Assembly: GCA_963576725.1 (NCBI GenBank) | Contig: OY755239.1 | Location: forward strand, 60,233,453 to 60,297,452 | Direction of reading: 5' to 3' | Length of the DNA: 64,000 nt | Source: Azorinus chamasolen | Lineage: Eukaryota > Mollusca > Bivalvia > Cardiida > Solecurtidae | Shown: positions 11,505 through 21,084 of the stretch, in pieces | Layout of the letters: every line of letters starts with the position of its first letter | Position numbering within the stretch: the first letter of the stretch is position 1 | Position numbers and translations under genes: made by a program | Notes under the pieces: model-generated | Database searches by the model: none | Told to the model about the DNA's origin: nothing | Seen by the model: only the letters and a program-made list of their open reading frames with translations

Positions 11505-11577
11505 CGTTTGCAAACATATTGGATCCAAATGAGACGCTGAGTAACTCGGCATCTCATCAGAATCCAAACTGTTTGAC
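11505..11577. mobile_element. TT5-like hairpin fragment
   Basis: GGATCCAAATGAGACGCTGA, apex near GAGTAACTCGGC, then CATCAGAATCCAAACTGTTT. No TTAA ends found. Confidence 0.55.
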
Positions 11578-11757
11578 ACTCGGTCAGTAGTATATCAAAA
11601 AAAATTTTCGAATCGGAAGAAGTCAAATTACACCAGATCCAATTTTCAGTAGACATGTGTTTTTGTCGCAGGATAATAATAAAGGTAGACATATCACGGG
11701 GAATTTCGAACTGGCTGGTGCAGTTAAGTCTTACAATGCGGAACACTAGTTACTATT

Positions 11758-11938
11758 GTCCTTTGCAAACAGTGTAGACCCAGATGAGAAGGCTCAGAGA
11801 AGAGGAGTCCTCTCATCAGGGTCTGCACTGTTTGTCATGCTACACTTTTCTTTAGAAAACCCCATAATAATCACAATAAGATTGACCTGTTTGAATTTTG
11901 GAATAGTGCATTTAAAAATTCAGCGTCGTAAGGGTTAA
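11758..11938. mobile_element. TT6 MITE, left end missing
   Basis: Hairpin arms CAGTGTAGACCCAGATGAGA and TCTCATCAGGGTCTGCACTG. The right end is GTCGTAAGGG-TTAA. Confidence 0.75.
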
Positions 11939-12067
11939 TCCAGACAAATGTCTAACCCAGTTTAAACAGACGGAAGAAAATTGGAACATTTTGCAATTAT
12001 AAACCATTCTTAGACGAACTGCACTCATCCTAAAATTGAAAGAAAGGTAGTAAATTAATTTCAACTT

Positions 12068-12312
12068 GAACCTTTCCTTAATATGTGTGTCTTTTCACAC
12101 CTTTGCAAACAGAGTAGACCCAGATTAGAAGGCTCATGTATGAGTCATTTGATCAGGATCTTCTCTGTTTGTTAATGAATTTATGATAGATTTGACTCTA
12201 GAATTTCTACTAATTCCAAAAAATCATATGTACATATGCCATTATAAAAAATCAGCTAAATATCCATGATGTCAGTATTTCTTACATAAATACTCTACAT
12301 GGACAGGGTTTA
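12068..12312. mobile_element. TT1 MITE
   Basis: Ends mutated: GAACCTTTCC on the left and CAGGG-TTTA on the right. Hairpin with A facing A at the fixed site. Confidence 0.75.
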
Positions 12313-12558
12313 GCCCTTCGCTTGCTGGATTTTAAAATACATTTCGCCTTCTTTACCATGCCCTGTTGTATAATAACATATATCTTCACTGTGTACAAGT
12401 ATTTCGCTGTGCAATCACTGATGTGGGGTGCACTGGTTGCACAATCAATTTGTAAATAGTGCAGACCCTGATGAGACAGCTCCTGCAGGAGCTGTCTCAT
12501 CTGGGTCTTCACTATTTACTGGTACGTATATTGACGTGAATAGCAAGCGAAGGGTTAA
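12309..12558. mobile_element. TT3 MITE
   Basis: CCCTTCGCTTGCTGGATTTT to AGCAAGCGAAGGG-TTAA. Hairpin GACCCTGATGAGACAGCTCC with apex TGCA. Its left four bases are also the right flank of the TT1 before it. Confidence 0.87.
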
Positions 12559-12680
12559 TAATACTGTAGCATATTAGCTATGTCCAAACTTTGATCTAGA
12601 CGCACATACTATTGGTCACGCAGAATGGACCAGATCAGATGTTGAATCGCTCGGTGTTTCATCCAGGCTGGTTTGTCATG

Positions 12681-12808
12681 TCGGTATCACCTAGTTATAA
12701 ATGCCAGTTGGGTCGATATCACCTAGTTATAAATACCAGTCAGGTTGATATCACCTAGTTACAAATACCAGTAAGGTCGCTAGCACCTAGTTACAAAAGC
12801 TAGTCAGA
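12681..12808. repeat. Minisatellite, 32-bp unit
   Basis: Four copies at 32-base spacing, each with CACCTAGTTA followed by AAATACCAGT or a variant. Confidence 0.82.
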
Positions 12809-12825
12809 TGAGAGTTGCAAATGCA

Positions 12826-12851
12826 GACCCTGATGAGAGGACTCCTCTAGT
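12826..12851. mobile_element. TT6-like half hairpin
   Basis: GCAGACCCTGATGAGAGGAC-TCC, one arm only, directly before a TT1 copy. Confidence 0.5.
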
Positions 12852-13112
12852 CAACTGTTCCCCCATATAAACGATTGTTGGCATCTTTACAATCAGGGAA
12901 GACCCAGTTCAGATGGCTCCTGTAGGAGCCGTCCGATCCAGGTTTGCTGTATTTGCTTGGGAAATGATATCAATCAAATTTTAAAAGTTTCTGCCATGCC
13001 CAAGGAATTTCATGTGTTCATATGCCATTTTTGAAAATTAATCTTACTATTATTAAAAATAAAATATGACGTGATTATTTCTTAAGTGAATATTTATGAG
13101 GGAAAAGGTTAA
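12852..13112. mobile_element. TT1 MITE
   Basis: Hairpin GACCCAGTTCAGATGGCTCC; right end GGGAAAAGG-TTAA. The left end is eroded. Confidence 0.75.
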
Positions 13113-13622
13113 ATATCGATAATGATACTTATTTGAATGTTTGGATCTGCGAGATTGAATATTCACTTTCTATGTTTCCAGTTTCGTTATTCCTTACATA
13201 TGTTTTGTACACAGTGGGGCAATTTTGAAGTTAACCCTATCACCGCCAATGTCGCAAAATGCACCACGACAAATAGTGCAGTCCCAGATCAGACTCCGCC
13301 TTTTCAAGGCGGCGTCTGATCAGGGACTTCAATTTTTGTCTGAATCTCTATTTCTGTATCTGTGCTTTATTCTTTTGAAAATTGCATTTATTTATCTTAT
13401 TTCCTTATTTTACCGAACGTTTTAACAAAATTGGATTGCATACGACATTTAGAAACTTGGCGCCGAAAGGGTTAACGGGGGAAAAGGTTAAATATCGATA
13501 ATGATACTTATTATATGAATGTTCGGATCTGCGATATCCTACTAAATATTCACTTTCTATTGTCTCTAGTTTCGTTATTTCTTATATATGTTTTGTACAC
13601 AGTGGGGAATTTCAGAAGTTAA
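13099..13622. repeat. Direct duplication split by a TT4 MITE
   Basis: About 135 bases from GGGAAAAGGTTAAATATCGA to GAAGTTAA occur at 13,099-13,234 and, with small changes, at 13,478-13,622. The second copy starts with the last bases of the preceding TT1 element, so the duplication came after that insertion. Confidence 0.8.
13231..13475. mobile_element. TT4 MITE
   Basis: TTAA at both ends; TGCACCACGACAAATAGTGC arm, apex CCGCCTTTTCAAGGCGG, right end TTGGCGCCGAAAGGG. Confidence 0.87.
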
Positions 13623-13868
13623 CCCTTCTTTTGCTGAATTTTAAAATACATTTCTCCTTCATTACCCATGCCCTGTAGTATATTTACAAATATCTTCACT
13701 GTGTGCAAATATTTCGCTGTGCAATCACTGCTGTGGAGTGCACTGGTTGCATAATCAACTTGTAAATAGTGCAGACCCTGATGAGACAGCTCCTGCAGGA
13801 GCTGTCTCATATGGGTCTTCACTATTTACAGGTATGTATATTGACGTGAGTAGCAAGAGAAGCGTTAA
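13619..13868. mobile_element. TT3 MITE
   Basis: TTAA ends. It sits at the GAAG-TTAA that in the other copy of the duplication received TT4. Confidence 0.87.
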
Positions 13869-13985
13869 ATGACATGACCTAGTTGAAGTGATAACAGACA
13901 AATTTTAGACTATTGTTAGTGACAGTCGTGACATATGGGAGACAATAGTAATTTAGCTTAAACAACTGAGAGCACAAAACCGAAG

Positions 13986-15355
13986 ATGTATGGATTTACA
14001 GGCAAACTGTTGCTATTATCTGTCATGGGTACATGTAGAGTGTCTGCAGAGGTGAGTGATTACACGGTTTACAGAGGTCCAGATAAGATATGTAAATTGA
14101 AACAGTTTCAAGAATAACTCTTTTATTTCTCCACTCGAAGAGACGATTCTAACGAGTAGTCACAACATAGGTTTTGGTGGAGAAATAACGATTTCTGCAT
14201 TTGAGTACGCACCTTTGTGTGTTGCTATGCAATAGTAATTTAAGTAACAATTTCTACGTATACTCTTGTCCACAATTATGTAAGATTATGGCCAATCTAA
14301 GTTTCATTGGAAGAAACGTTGCAATAGCTAACCCTTTCCCGAATAAACATTTTGCATAGATTTATCACTTCATGAATATTCACATAATTTTTTTTATTTT
14401 TTTATTTTCTTCATTTTTATTTCAAAACGATAGTAACAGTAACAAACAGTTTGGATCCTGATGAGACGCCGAGTTACTCGGTGTCTCATCTGGATCCAAA
14501 CTGTTTGCATAGGTAATCACATATCCGGCAGTGGCAGTGAAAGGGTTAATTTTTATAAGGTAACCGCTTAAAAGGGCATTGTTTACTTAGAGAGAAACTG
14601 TTGGATCAAATCAATATAATTTTATAAGAAAACAAAGCAAACCCATATAAGACGGTTCCTACAGAAGACGTCTGATCTGGAACTACTCCGTTTGCAAAGG
14701 CACAAAAAGGTCGTTTATATAAAAGAAAGGGTTAAGCCGATATCACATTTTGAAAATAATTAGTGAAGCAAAGTTATAAGACCATGCTCAACAGTTCTCG
14801 TTTAAAGCGTAAAGGTTTAGCATAAACGCTTATCTCTTCTCTAACCTTATCATCTTTTTTCAAAAGTGTTTCCTACTTAAAGTTTAAAGTGGTTTACCTC
14901 CCACATTTCATTATAACTATTTTGTCCATGAACATTTAGTACGTATTATTGAAATTTGGAATAAGCACAGAACAGGGAAAAGGTTAAAAAAGTAAGAGCA
15001 AGCCTATTCATTTTTTATTCAGGACAACTGGAAACCCACCAGTATAAATCACTGTCGCAATAACGATGACTGTAACAACGAGCACCTGTGTTGTTCCATT
15101 ACCCCCGCATTTGGAAAACGGATACCTAACGAACGACAAGTCCCGCCCAACTGGGATGGAACAGTACACTACTGTCTCCCTTGGAAGAACGAAAACGCCA
15201 CCTGGTGTTCTTTAAAACTTCAATATTCGCAGACGGCCGACAACTACTTTGGTTTATGTCCGTGTGGTCCCGGGTTGGTGTGTTTGCCTACAACAGATCT
15301 GGACGAGAAGCATTATCCGCGTGATAGATACGGAAAATGTCGAGCAGCATCTTGA
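13986..15355 (+). CDS. Secreted ten-cysteine peptide, prokineticin/astakine-like (exons 13986-14051 and 15023-15355)
   Basis: Exon 1 starts with ATG at 13,986 and encodes a 22-residue leader (MYGFTGKLLLLSVMG, then TCRVSAE), ending at GCAGAG before GTGAGT. Exon 2 starts after TTTTTTATTCAG and ends with TGA at 15,355. Both junctions are phase 0, so the join needs no adjustment and gives 132 residues. The mature part has ten cysteines: C33, C39, C45, C46, C73, C84, C101, C103, C109, C128. The opening C-x5-C-x5-CC and the CPCGPGLVC block match the prokineticin/astakine (colipase-like) pattern, where CPC-x5-C is typical. Such proteins are secreted ligands, for example haemopoietic cytokines in arthropods. 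The leader, with a short basic start and LLLL core, predicts export. One N-glycosylation motif (NAT) is present. An AATAAA follows the stop. The intron holds four MITEs. Exact ligand role is unknown; family call is from cysteine spacing only. Confidence 0.75.
14071..14220. mobile_element. U1 MITE, one hairpin arm deleted, in intron
   Basis: Left end ACAGAGGTCCAGATAAGATA, then the right part of the palindrome (CGAAGAGACGATTCTAACGA). It starts 20 bases after the splice donor of the secreted-peptide gene. Confidence 0.7.
14338..14549. mobile_element. TT5 MITE, in intron
   Basis: Left CTAA-CCCTTTCCC (mutated TTAA), right GTGAAAGGG-TTAA. Hairpin TTTGGATCCTGATGAGACGC, T facing T at the fixed site. 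Confidence 0.85.
14605..14735. mobile_element. TT1 MITE, partial, in intron
   Basis: Degenerate TT1 hairpin (AAAGCAAACCCATATAAGAC and partner) and right end GAAAGGG-TTAA. The left part is too diverged to place. Confidence 0.65.
14880..14987. mobile_element. TT1 half element, in intron
   Basis: Long arm of TT1 only, ending ACAGAACAGGGAAAAGG-TTAA. No hairpin. The splice acceptor of the gene lies 35 bases further on. Confidence 0.7.
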
Positions 15356-15383
15356 ATATTAAATTGCATTAAAATGCTTCTAG

Positions 15384-15389
15384 AATAAA
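15384..15389 (+). promoter_or_regulatory. Polyadenylation signal AATAAA
   Basis: AATAAA 29 bases after the stop codon of the secreted-peptide gene, in an AT-rich 3' region. Confidence 0.6.
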
Positions 15390-15466
15390 CTTATCAAAAT
15401 CGGTTATCGCTTTTCTGTAATCGTTTGAAAGTAAATAACTGTTGTCTAAACAAAGTTAGTCAATGT

Positions 15467-15722
15467 TTAACCCTTCGCTTGCTGAATTTTAAAATACATT
15501 TCGCCTTCTTTACCCATGCCCTGTTGTATAATTACATATACATGTATCTTCACTGTGTGCACCTATTTCGCTGTGCAATCAATGCTGTGGAGTGCGCTGG
15601 TTGCACAATCAACTTGTAAATAGTGCAGACCCTGATGAGACAGCTCCTGCAGGAGCTGTCTCATCTGGGTCTTCACTATTTACAGGTAGGTATATTGACG
15701 TGAATAACAAGCGAAGGGTTAA
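15467..15722. mobile_element. TT3 MITE
   Basis: TTAA ends; complete hairpin with apex CTCCTGCAGGAG. It is just beyond the 3' end of the secreted-peptide gene. Confidence 0.88.
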
Positions 15723-15812
15723 AATAGTTTGGACTCCGGTGAGACTACATACTCGGTGTCTCAGCTGTATCTAACATGTTCGCATAGGCCCTCATGAATT
15801 CGCAGCTGGCAA
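15723..15812. mobile_element. TT5 fragment
   Basis: TAGTTTGGACTCCGGTGAGA, apex TACTCGGTGTC, then TGTTCGCATAGGC. Starts right at the TTAA of TT3. Confidence 0.55.
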
Positions 15813-15814
15813 AT

Positions 15815-16059
15815 GGTTACTCCATAAATACCCCTTTCAACACTTTTGCAAATAGAGTAGACCCAGATCAGACGGCTCCTGTAGGAGCCGTCTGATCAAG
15901 GTCTGCTCTGTTTGCTTATGAATTAATATAGATATGATTCTAAAGCGTCTATCAGGGCCAAATATGTTTGTGTTTATGTGCTATTGTAACAATTACCATT
16001 ATTAGTATACATGACGTGATTATTTTGTTTACATAAATATTCACGGAGTAAAGAGTTAA
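15815..16059. mobile_element. TT1 MITE
   Basis: Left end shortened to GGTTACTCCATAAATAC, right GGAGTAAAGAG-TTAA. Complete hairpin GTAGACCCAGATCAGACGG with partner CTGATCAAGGTCTGC. Confidence 0.82.
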
Positions 16060-16170
16060 GACAAGTGATAACACAATTATGACACCGGATGGAATCCAAA
16101 ATTAAACCAATTAGATACTGGAGTACGAACTTTGTCTTATATTCAGAAATTTCGAAAGATGATCGAAGTA

Positions 16171-16731
16171 CCGTAAAACCTCTCCATAACGGCCACTAAA
16201 TTATGTTACAGTGCTCCCTCTCTACAACGACACCCTCTGGGATACGAAGATTGTATGTGTTGTTCAGAGTGAGTTGTTATAGGGAGCAAAAATCAAACAT
16301 AATTAGCTTGTTTGCAGATCCCCAGATAAGATGTATTTCGAGAACTAAAACCGTTATGCCTCCATCAAACCCTATGTTGTGACCACTCTTTAGAATCGTC
16401 ACAAAGTGACGATTCTAAAGAGTGCTCACAACATAGTAGGGTTTGATGGAGGCATAAAGAAATTACGATGGAAAAAAGTTATGTATGGAGCCTTGTTGTT
16501 TCGGAAACAGTGACATGCGTTGTTGTAAGGAGGGAATCGTTATTGAGAGGGTCGTTGTGGGGAGGGAGCACTGTAATTAGTTTGTATTTAGGGCAAGTGG
16601 CTGTTAAAAGCAAGGTGAAAGTAAAACAGAACGTTCCTATAGTTTTACTTTCACCTGGCCTTAAGCAGCCACCTGTCTTTAACACACAATAATTCATATA
16701 AATTAGTGGCCGTTATAGAGAGGTTTTACTG
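16171..16731. mobile_element. PG1 MITE interrupted by PG5
   Basis: TA-CCGTAAAACCTCTCCATAAC on the left, GAGAGGTTTTACTG-TA on the right. Removing the nested PG5 plus one TA restores the usual PG1 interior (TATGTTAATTAGTTTGTATT). Confidence 0.87.
16209..16573. mobile_element. PG5 MITE nested in PG1
   Basis: TA duplicated at both edges, ends CAGTGCTCCCTCTCTACAAC and GGGAGCACTG. Palindrome at about 16,361-16,452. Confidence 0.9.
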
Positions 16732-16871
16732 TAATGCTAACAGTCCACGTCTTCATTACTTTCGTCCTGCCTACCCTGCAGCGAAAAAAATGTCTACTAA
16801 TAGTTGGATCTGGGGCAATTCTGACTACAGCCAGTTAAATACAGTTTTGAGAAACTTATTGACATAGTGTC

Positions 16872-16943
16872 CAAACAGATTGGATGATCCTGGGATCACG
16901 CCGAGTTATTCGGCGTCTACAATATGGAGCTATACTGTTTGCT
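16872..16943. mobile_element. TT5-like hairpin fragment
   Basis: CAAACAGATTGGATGATCCT, apex GCCGAGTTATTCGGC, partner ending TATACTGTTTGC. No clear ends. Confidence 0.5.
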
Positions 16944-17099
16944 ACTGCAAGTCAAGTCGTGGACAGTGGTAGTATGTTTCAGCAGTCACTTGTTTTGAAA
17001 TACCCCCAGGTTTATGCACTAAACGGTAGCGCTGAAACGATCATATGTACAAAAAGCACCCGATTTTTCGAACACTAAAACAAGTATTGTTATCGGTCT

Positions 17100-17255
17100 T
17101 AAGACAAGTCGTAGGTTAATGCAGGGTGAAAGTCATACAGAAAGCTCCCAGAGGAGCCTTCTGCATGACTTTCATCCTGAATTAAGCACCAACCTGCCTA
17201 AAAAGGTCTCACTTTTTCATTACTAAACTTTCGAAGTATCGAGTTTGTACTGTGC
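17100..17255. mobile_element. PG8 MITE (left end unclear)
   Basis: PG core GTTAATGCAGGGTGAAAGTC and right end CGAAGTATCGAGTTTGTACT. The same right end recurs near 63,770. Confidence 0.65.
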
Positions 17256-17428
17256 TTACATGCTGTCATGGTGATGTAAAAAACGAACACCATTGATATA
17301 TATCATGTAGATAAGACAAATAAAATAGACCTTTCTTCATGCTTTACGCGGCCTGATTCGTATTTGCCTGATCGGATCGGAAGTAGTCATGGTTGCACAG
17401 AATCCAATGTTGTGACATATCTTTGTTT

Positions 17429-17678
17429 TTAACATTTCTCTTGCTGAATTTTAAAATACATTTCTCCTCCTTTACCCATGCCCTGTTGTATAATTACATA
17501 TATCTTCACTGTGTACAAGTATTTCGCTGTGCAATCACTGCTGTGGAGTGCACTGGTTGCACAATCAACTTGTAAATAGTGCAGACCCTGATGAGACAGC
17601 TCCTGCAGGAGCTGTCATATCTGGGTCTTCACTATTTACAGGTACGTATATTGACGTGAATTGCAAGCGAAGGGTTAA
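17429..17678. mobile_element. TT3 MITE
   Basis: TTAA ends; hairpin GACCCTGATGAGACAGCTCC with a small loss on the right arm (GAGCTGTCATATC). Confidence 0.86.
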
Positions 17679-17852
17679 AGAGGGACAGTGCATAGGGCAA
17701 TAAAGGTAGTCACTAAGTCATCAAAGCAAATTAAATGTGTTTATGGAGAGTTATATACTCTTGTACGCCGTAAAATATATACGGATCCGATAAAAAGACT
17801 ATATGCATCTTCTATCTATTCCTATCTATATTATTTCATATCTATATTATTT

Positions 17853-17968
17853 AATAAGCAAACAGAGCATACCCTGATCAGATAGCTACTATAGAAGCCA
17901 TCTGACCTGGTCAACTCCGTTTGCAATTGCATAGAAAGGCGTATTTACCATATGGAGTAAAGGGTTAA
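17853..17968. mobile_element. TT1 half element
   Basis: Hairpin (degenerate) and right end GGAGTAAAGGG-TTAA. The long arm is not recognisable. Confidence 0.65.
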
Positions 17969-18362
17969 TCAACAATTCTGCTACTATAGCATGCATGACT
18001 ACAGGTGACTCATTCACACGTTTTAAAAAATACATTCACATTCTTATAAACGTATAAAGCCTACACAGTTTCTCTATGAAAATAGGGTCTTACTTTTATG
18101 GCAAACATTAAACAAATATATTGTTTGCTCTACGTATGTCATAAATTGTTAATATATACTTATAAAAAAAAGTTAAGCAAGTTTGGAAATAACTGTTTTG
18201 TAATCGAAGAAAAGTTAACCAAATCCTAAATAAACCGTTTCTACCGATGCAATAATGCTATCTCTGCAGAATTGTATCAATTTTTTCTCAGGATAATGTT
18301 GCGTTAGGAAAAAACGGAACGTTGAAAAGGGTAAGGGTCAGACACAAAATTCACAGCACATG
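17969..18362. other. Unassigned, probably flank of the Tc1-like element
   Basis: AT-rich. I could not place the terminal inverted repeat of the Tc1-like element here. Confidence 0.35.
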
Positions 18363-20756
18363 TCAGTATCGTGTATAGCCACCATTAACAGCCAAAACGG
18401 TCAAACAACGTCTTCTCATGCTACAAATAAGCTTCCTTATGATATACAGAGGGATTCTGGCCCATTCCTCTTGCAAAGCACGCTCAAGGTCACGAAGGTT
18501 ATTGACGTTTTCACGTTCTCTTACCTTACGTCCCAGATGATCCCATAAGTGCTCAATAGGCGAGAGATCCGGCGAATTGGCGGCCATTGAAGCACATTAC
18601 CATTATTTTAGCGTAATACATCCTGTGTATGCCTAGCAGAGTGTGGGCGGGCGTTATCCTGTTGGAAAGTAGTGACGTTACGTTCTTGCAGAAACGACAC
18701 AACTACTGGAATGATAACCTCGTCACAATATCGCTGTGCTGTCAGATTCCCGAAACCGTCACAAGCTCTGTCTTACCATCATGGTAAATTCCCGCCCATA
18801 CCATTACGCTACCACCACCGTAACGATCATGATTTATGACGTTTTCAGGATCAAACCTCTCACCCCTTCTCCTCCAAACACGAATCCTACCATCAGCAAA
18901 TGACAGGTTAAATCGTGACTCATCACTAAATAGAACGTCATTCCATTGTCTGCGTGACCACCTGCGATGAATCTGAGCCCACTGAACACGCGCCTGACGA
19001 TGTCTAAGTTTCAGAGGGATACCGACGTAAGGGCGACGTTCTCTTAAGGTAGTTCGCGCTGTTGCTCGGCAAAAATCGAAGTTTATCCAATTATTATCAT
19101 ATTTGGTCCATGTATACAGAAAGTTACCGCCGACACGACTGCGACGTTTATTTCAAATTTGACGTCGTTTGCTTAGCAATATATGACGTCAAAAGCGCCC
19201 TCTGGTGTCATCTATGACAAGATTTGTCGATCATGGAAAGATAGTCAATTAGTAGATGTACGTAAATAGCAGTACAGAATCAATTAAATGTAGTTTAAAC
19301 ATTTGTTTGTTTTCTGACGCTAACGCTAGATACATCGTTTATGCATTTTCAAAGTATATGCAAATTACAATATTAGTAAATGTTCTCAAAACGTTGTTGC
19401 TTGTTAAATGCAAATGTAAGTTTATGAAACAGTTTAACCCATTACAGCATACACCTTTACGTCGGTCAAGACAAACAGCATACCAGTGAAACGGTTTGCG
19501 AGTAATTCGTAGGCTGAATGTACGCAATATGATGTTTGCTACTCGGTATCTTTGGCAAGTAAAGAGAGTGTTGATACATTAATAAAACAGAGAATCAGTT
19601 GTATATGATTTTCAATGGAACTCTAATGCGTTAAAGGCGTTTATATACTGTTAAAGGTTTACCCAAAACTTAGTTTCTGCACTATATATTAATTCATAAA
19701 TTGTATTTTTAATTCAAATTGTATGAAAGTATATTTCAATGCATGTCTTCGATGAGACTAAAATCAATAAATATTCAGAATAATAAATTTTTGCATTGTT
19801 ATCTGTAAAAGTCAAGCGACAAATAGGGCAATTAATTATTTTACTGACGATCACATCGCATCAACGTCGCGTTGACGTCGAATATGACGATGAGTTGACC
19901 TAGCAGAATCACTCATAGCGAAAAAACGAACTCGAATAGGTATTGTTTTTTTTACTTGTTTCTATTAAGAAGTGAACGGAGTATGACATACATTTTTTTT
20001 GTAAACTTTCACCGTCTAGTTTTTTTGGAATTCCACGAAAATGGCGTAAATAATCCAATACCAGAAAGCGGTAAAATAGGTTTCCCAACATTCAACTCTT
20101 GACGGAACAAAAGTGTTACGCTTGTAAAACATATATCGCATATCATATTGAAGAACTATTCTTCTTCTTCAAAACAGTTTTCGAATCATTGAAATACGCA
20201 ACGGCATTTGTAAATAAATATAGAAATACGCAAGCACATGTGAATTGCTTAGATTACACCAGAGGGCGCTTTTGACGTCATATATTGCTAAGCAACCGAC
20301 GTCAAATTTAAAATGAACGTCGCAGTCGTGTAAGCGGTAACTTTCTGAATACTTGGACCAAATATGATGTTAATTGGATAAACTTCGATTTTTGCCGAGC
20401 AACAGCGCGAACTACCTTAATCCAGCTGCTCGCAGCCTGTTTCTGACATTCATATCAGAAATCCTAGTCCCGGTAGTGTTCCTTAACCGGATAACTAACC
20501 GCCGGCTCGACATGAAGCGGTTACGTCATGATGACGTCACTAGGTAACGGTCCTCCCGTGATGTTGTTTTTCGGGGCCATCCAGTACGGGGTCGATCAGT
20601 CACGTTGCCTGTTTGCTGGAATTTGGTCTTCAGGCGACTGATGGTCGACTCATGAACATCGAAATGCCGAGCGACGTCTCTAGCAGACACGCCAGCCGTT
20701 AGCATTCCAATAGCTCTTTGACGTTGATCCAACCTCATTCCAGGACGACGTCCCAT
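18363..20756 (-). pseudogene. Tc1-like transposase pseudogene, split by a TTAA element
   Basis: Minus strand. The start (20,756 to 20,421) encodes MGRRPGMRLDQRQRAIGML, then a helix-turn-helix with ARHFDVHESTISRLKTKF and the basic linker RPRTGWPRK, which bind the element's ends. The rest (19,043 to 18,363) encodes the DDE catalytic domain: NDVLFSDESRFNL (first D), VMVWAGI, a QDNARPHSARHTQ block visible in a shifted frame (second D), and SPDLSPIEHLW (the E). Spacing fits DD34E, the Tc1 signature. The C-terminus is MRRRCLTVLAVNGGYTRY. Stops and frame breaks occur at about 18,765-18,600, so the enzyme is dead even without the insertion. The two halves join in frame (AAGL then RERRPYVGIP) if the inserted element and one TTAA are left out. 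Confidence 0.88.
19048..20416. mobile_element. 1.37-kb TTAA element with long inverted repeats
   Basis: TTAA at 19,044-19,047 and 20,417-20,420. Inverted ends of about 165 bp begin GGTAGTTCGCGCTGTTGCTC and run to GCGCCCTCTGGTGT. The repeats contain several GACGTC or GACGT motifs. The middle is AT-rich with frames of at most 77 codons and no transposase recognised, so I call it non-autonomous. TTAA targeting suggests a piggyBac-like mobiliser, but the GGTAG end is unlike the CCC ends of the MITEs. Confidence 0.88.
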
Positions 20757-21084
20757 CGTTATTTTCGGATTTATTTTGCGGTTTATTTTGTTTCAGCTTA
20801 CGCTTAGAAAGAAAATGTGTAATGTGACACTGGATAGTCTACCAATTTACCTCTGCATGGATTGCACGTGCTTTCCGTTCATCTCACGTTTCGACGTGAG
20901 TTTCGATGAAATCGCACGGAAAATGGAAATAATTTTGTTCTATAAGGCCAGACACACCGTTTTACTACACAAACATGTTTACATCATTTATCTACACAAA
21001 AAGTCTGGTGTAACGAAAACCTTGCTAAACTTTTTTTTATCAGTATACAACGTGCTTCAGACATTTCAAGAGGGTTTATGTATT
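20757..21084. other. Unassigned sequence beyond the Tc1-like start
   Basis: A 117-codon plus-strand frame covers this stretch, but I recognise no content. An inverted CACGTTTCGACGTG lies at about 20,884. Confidence 0.35.
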
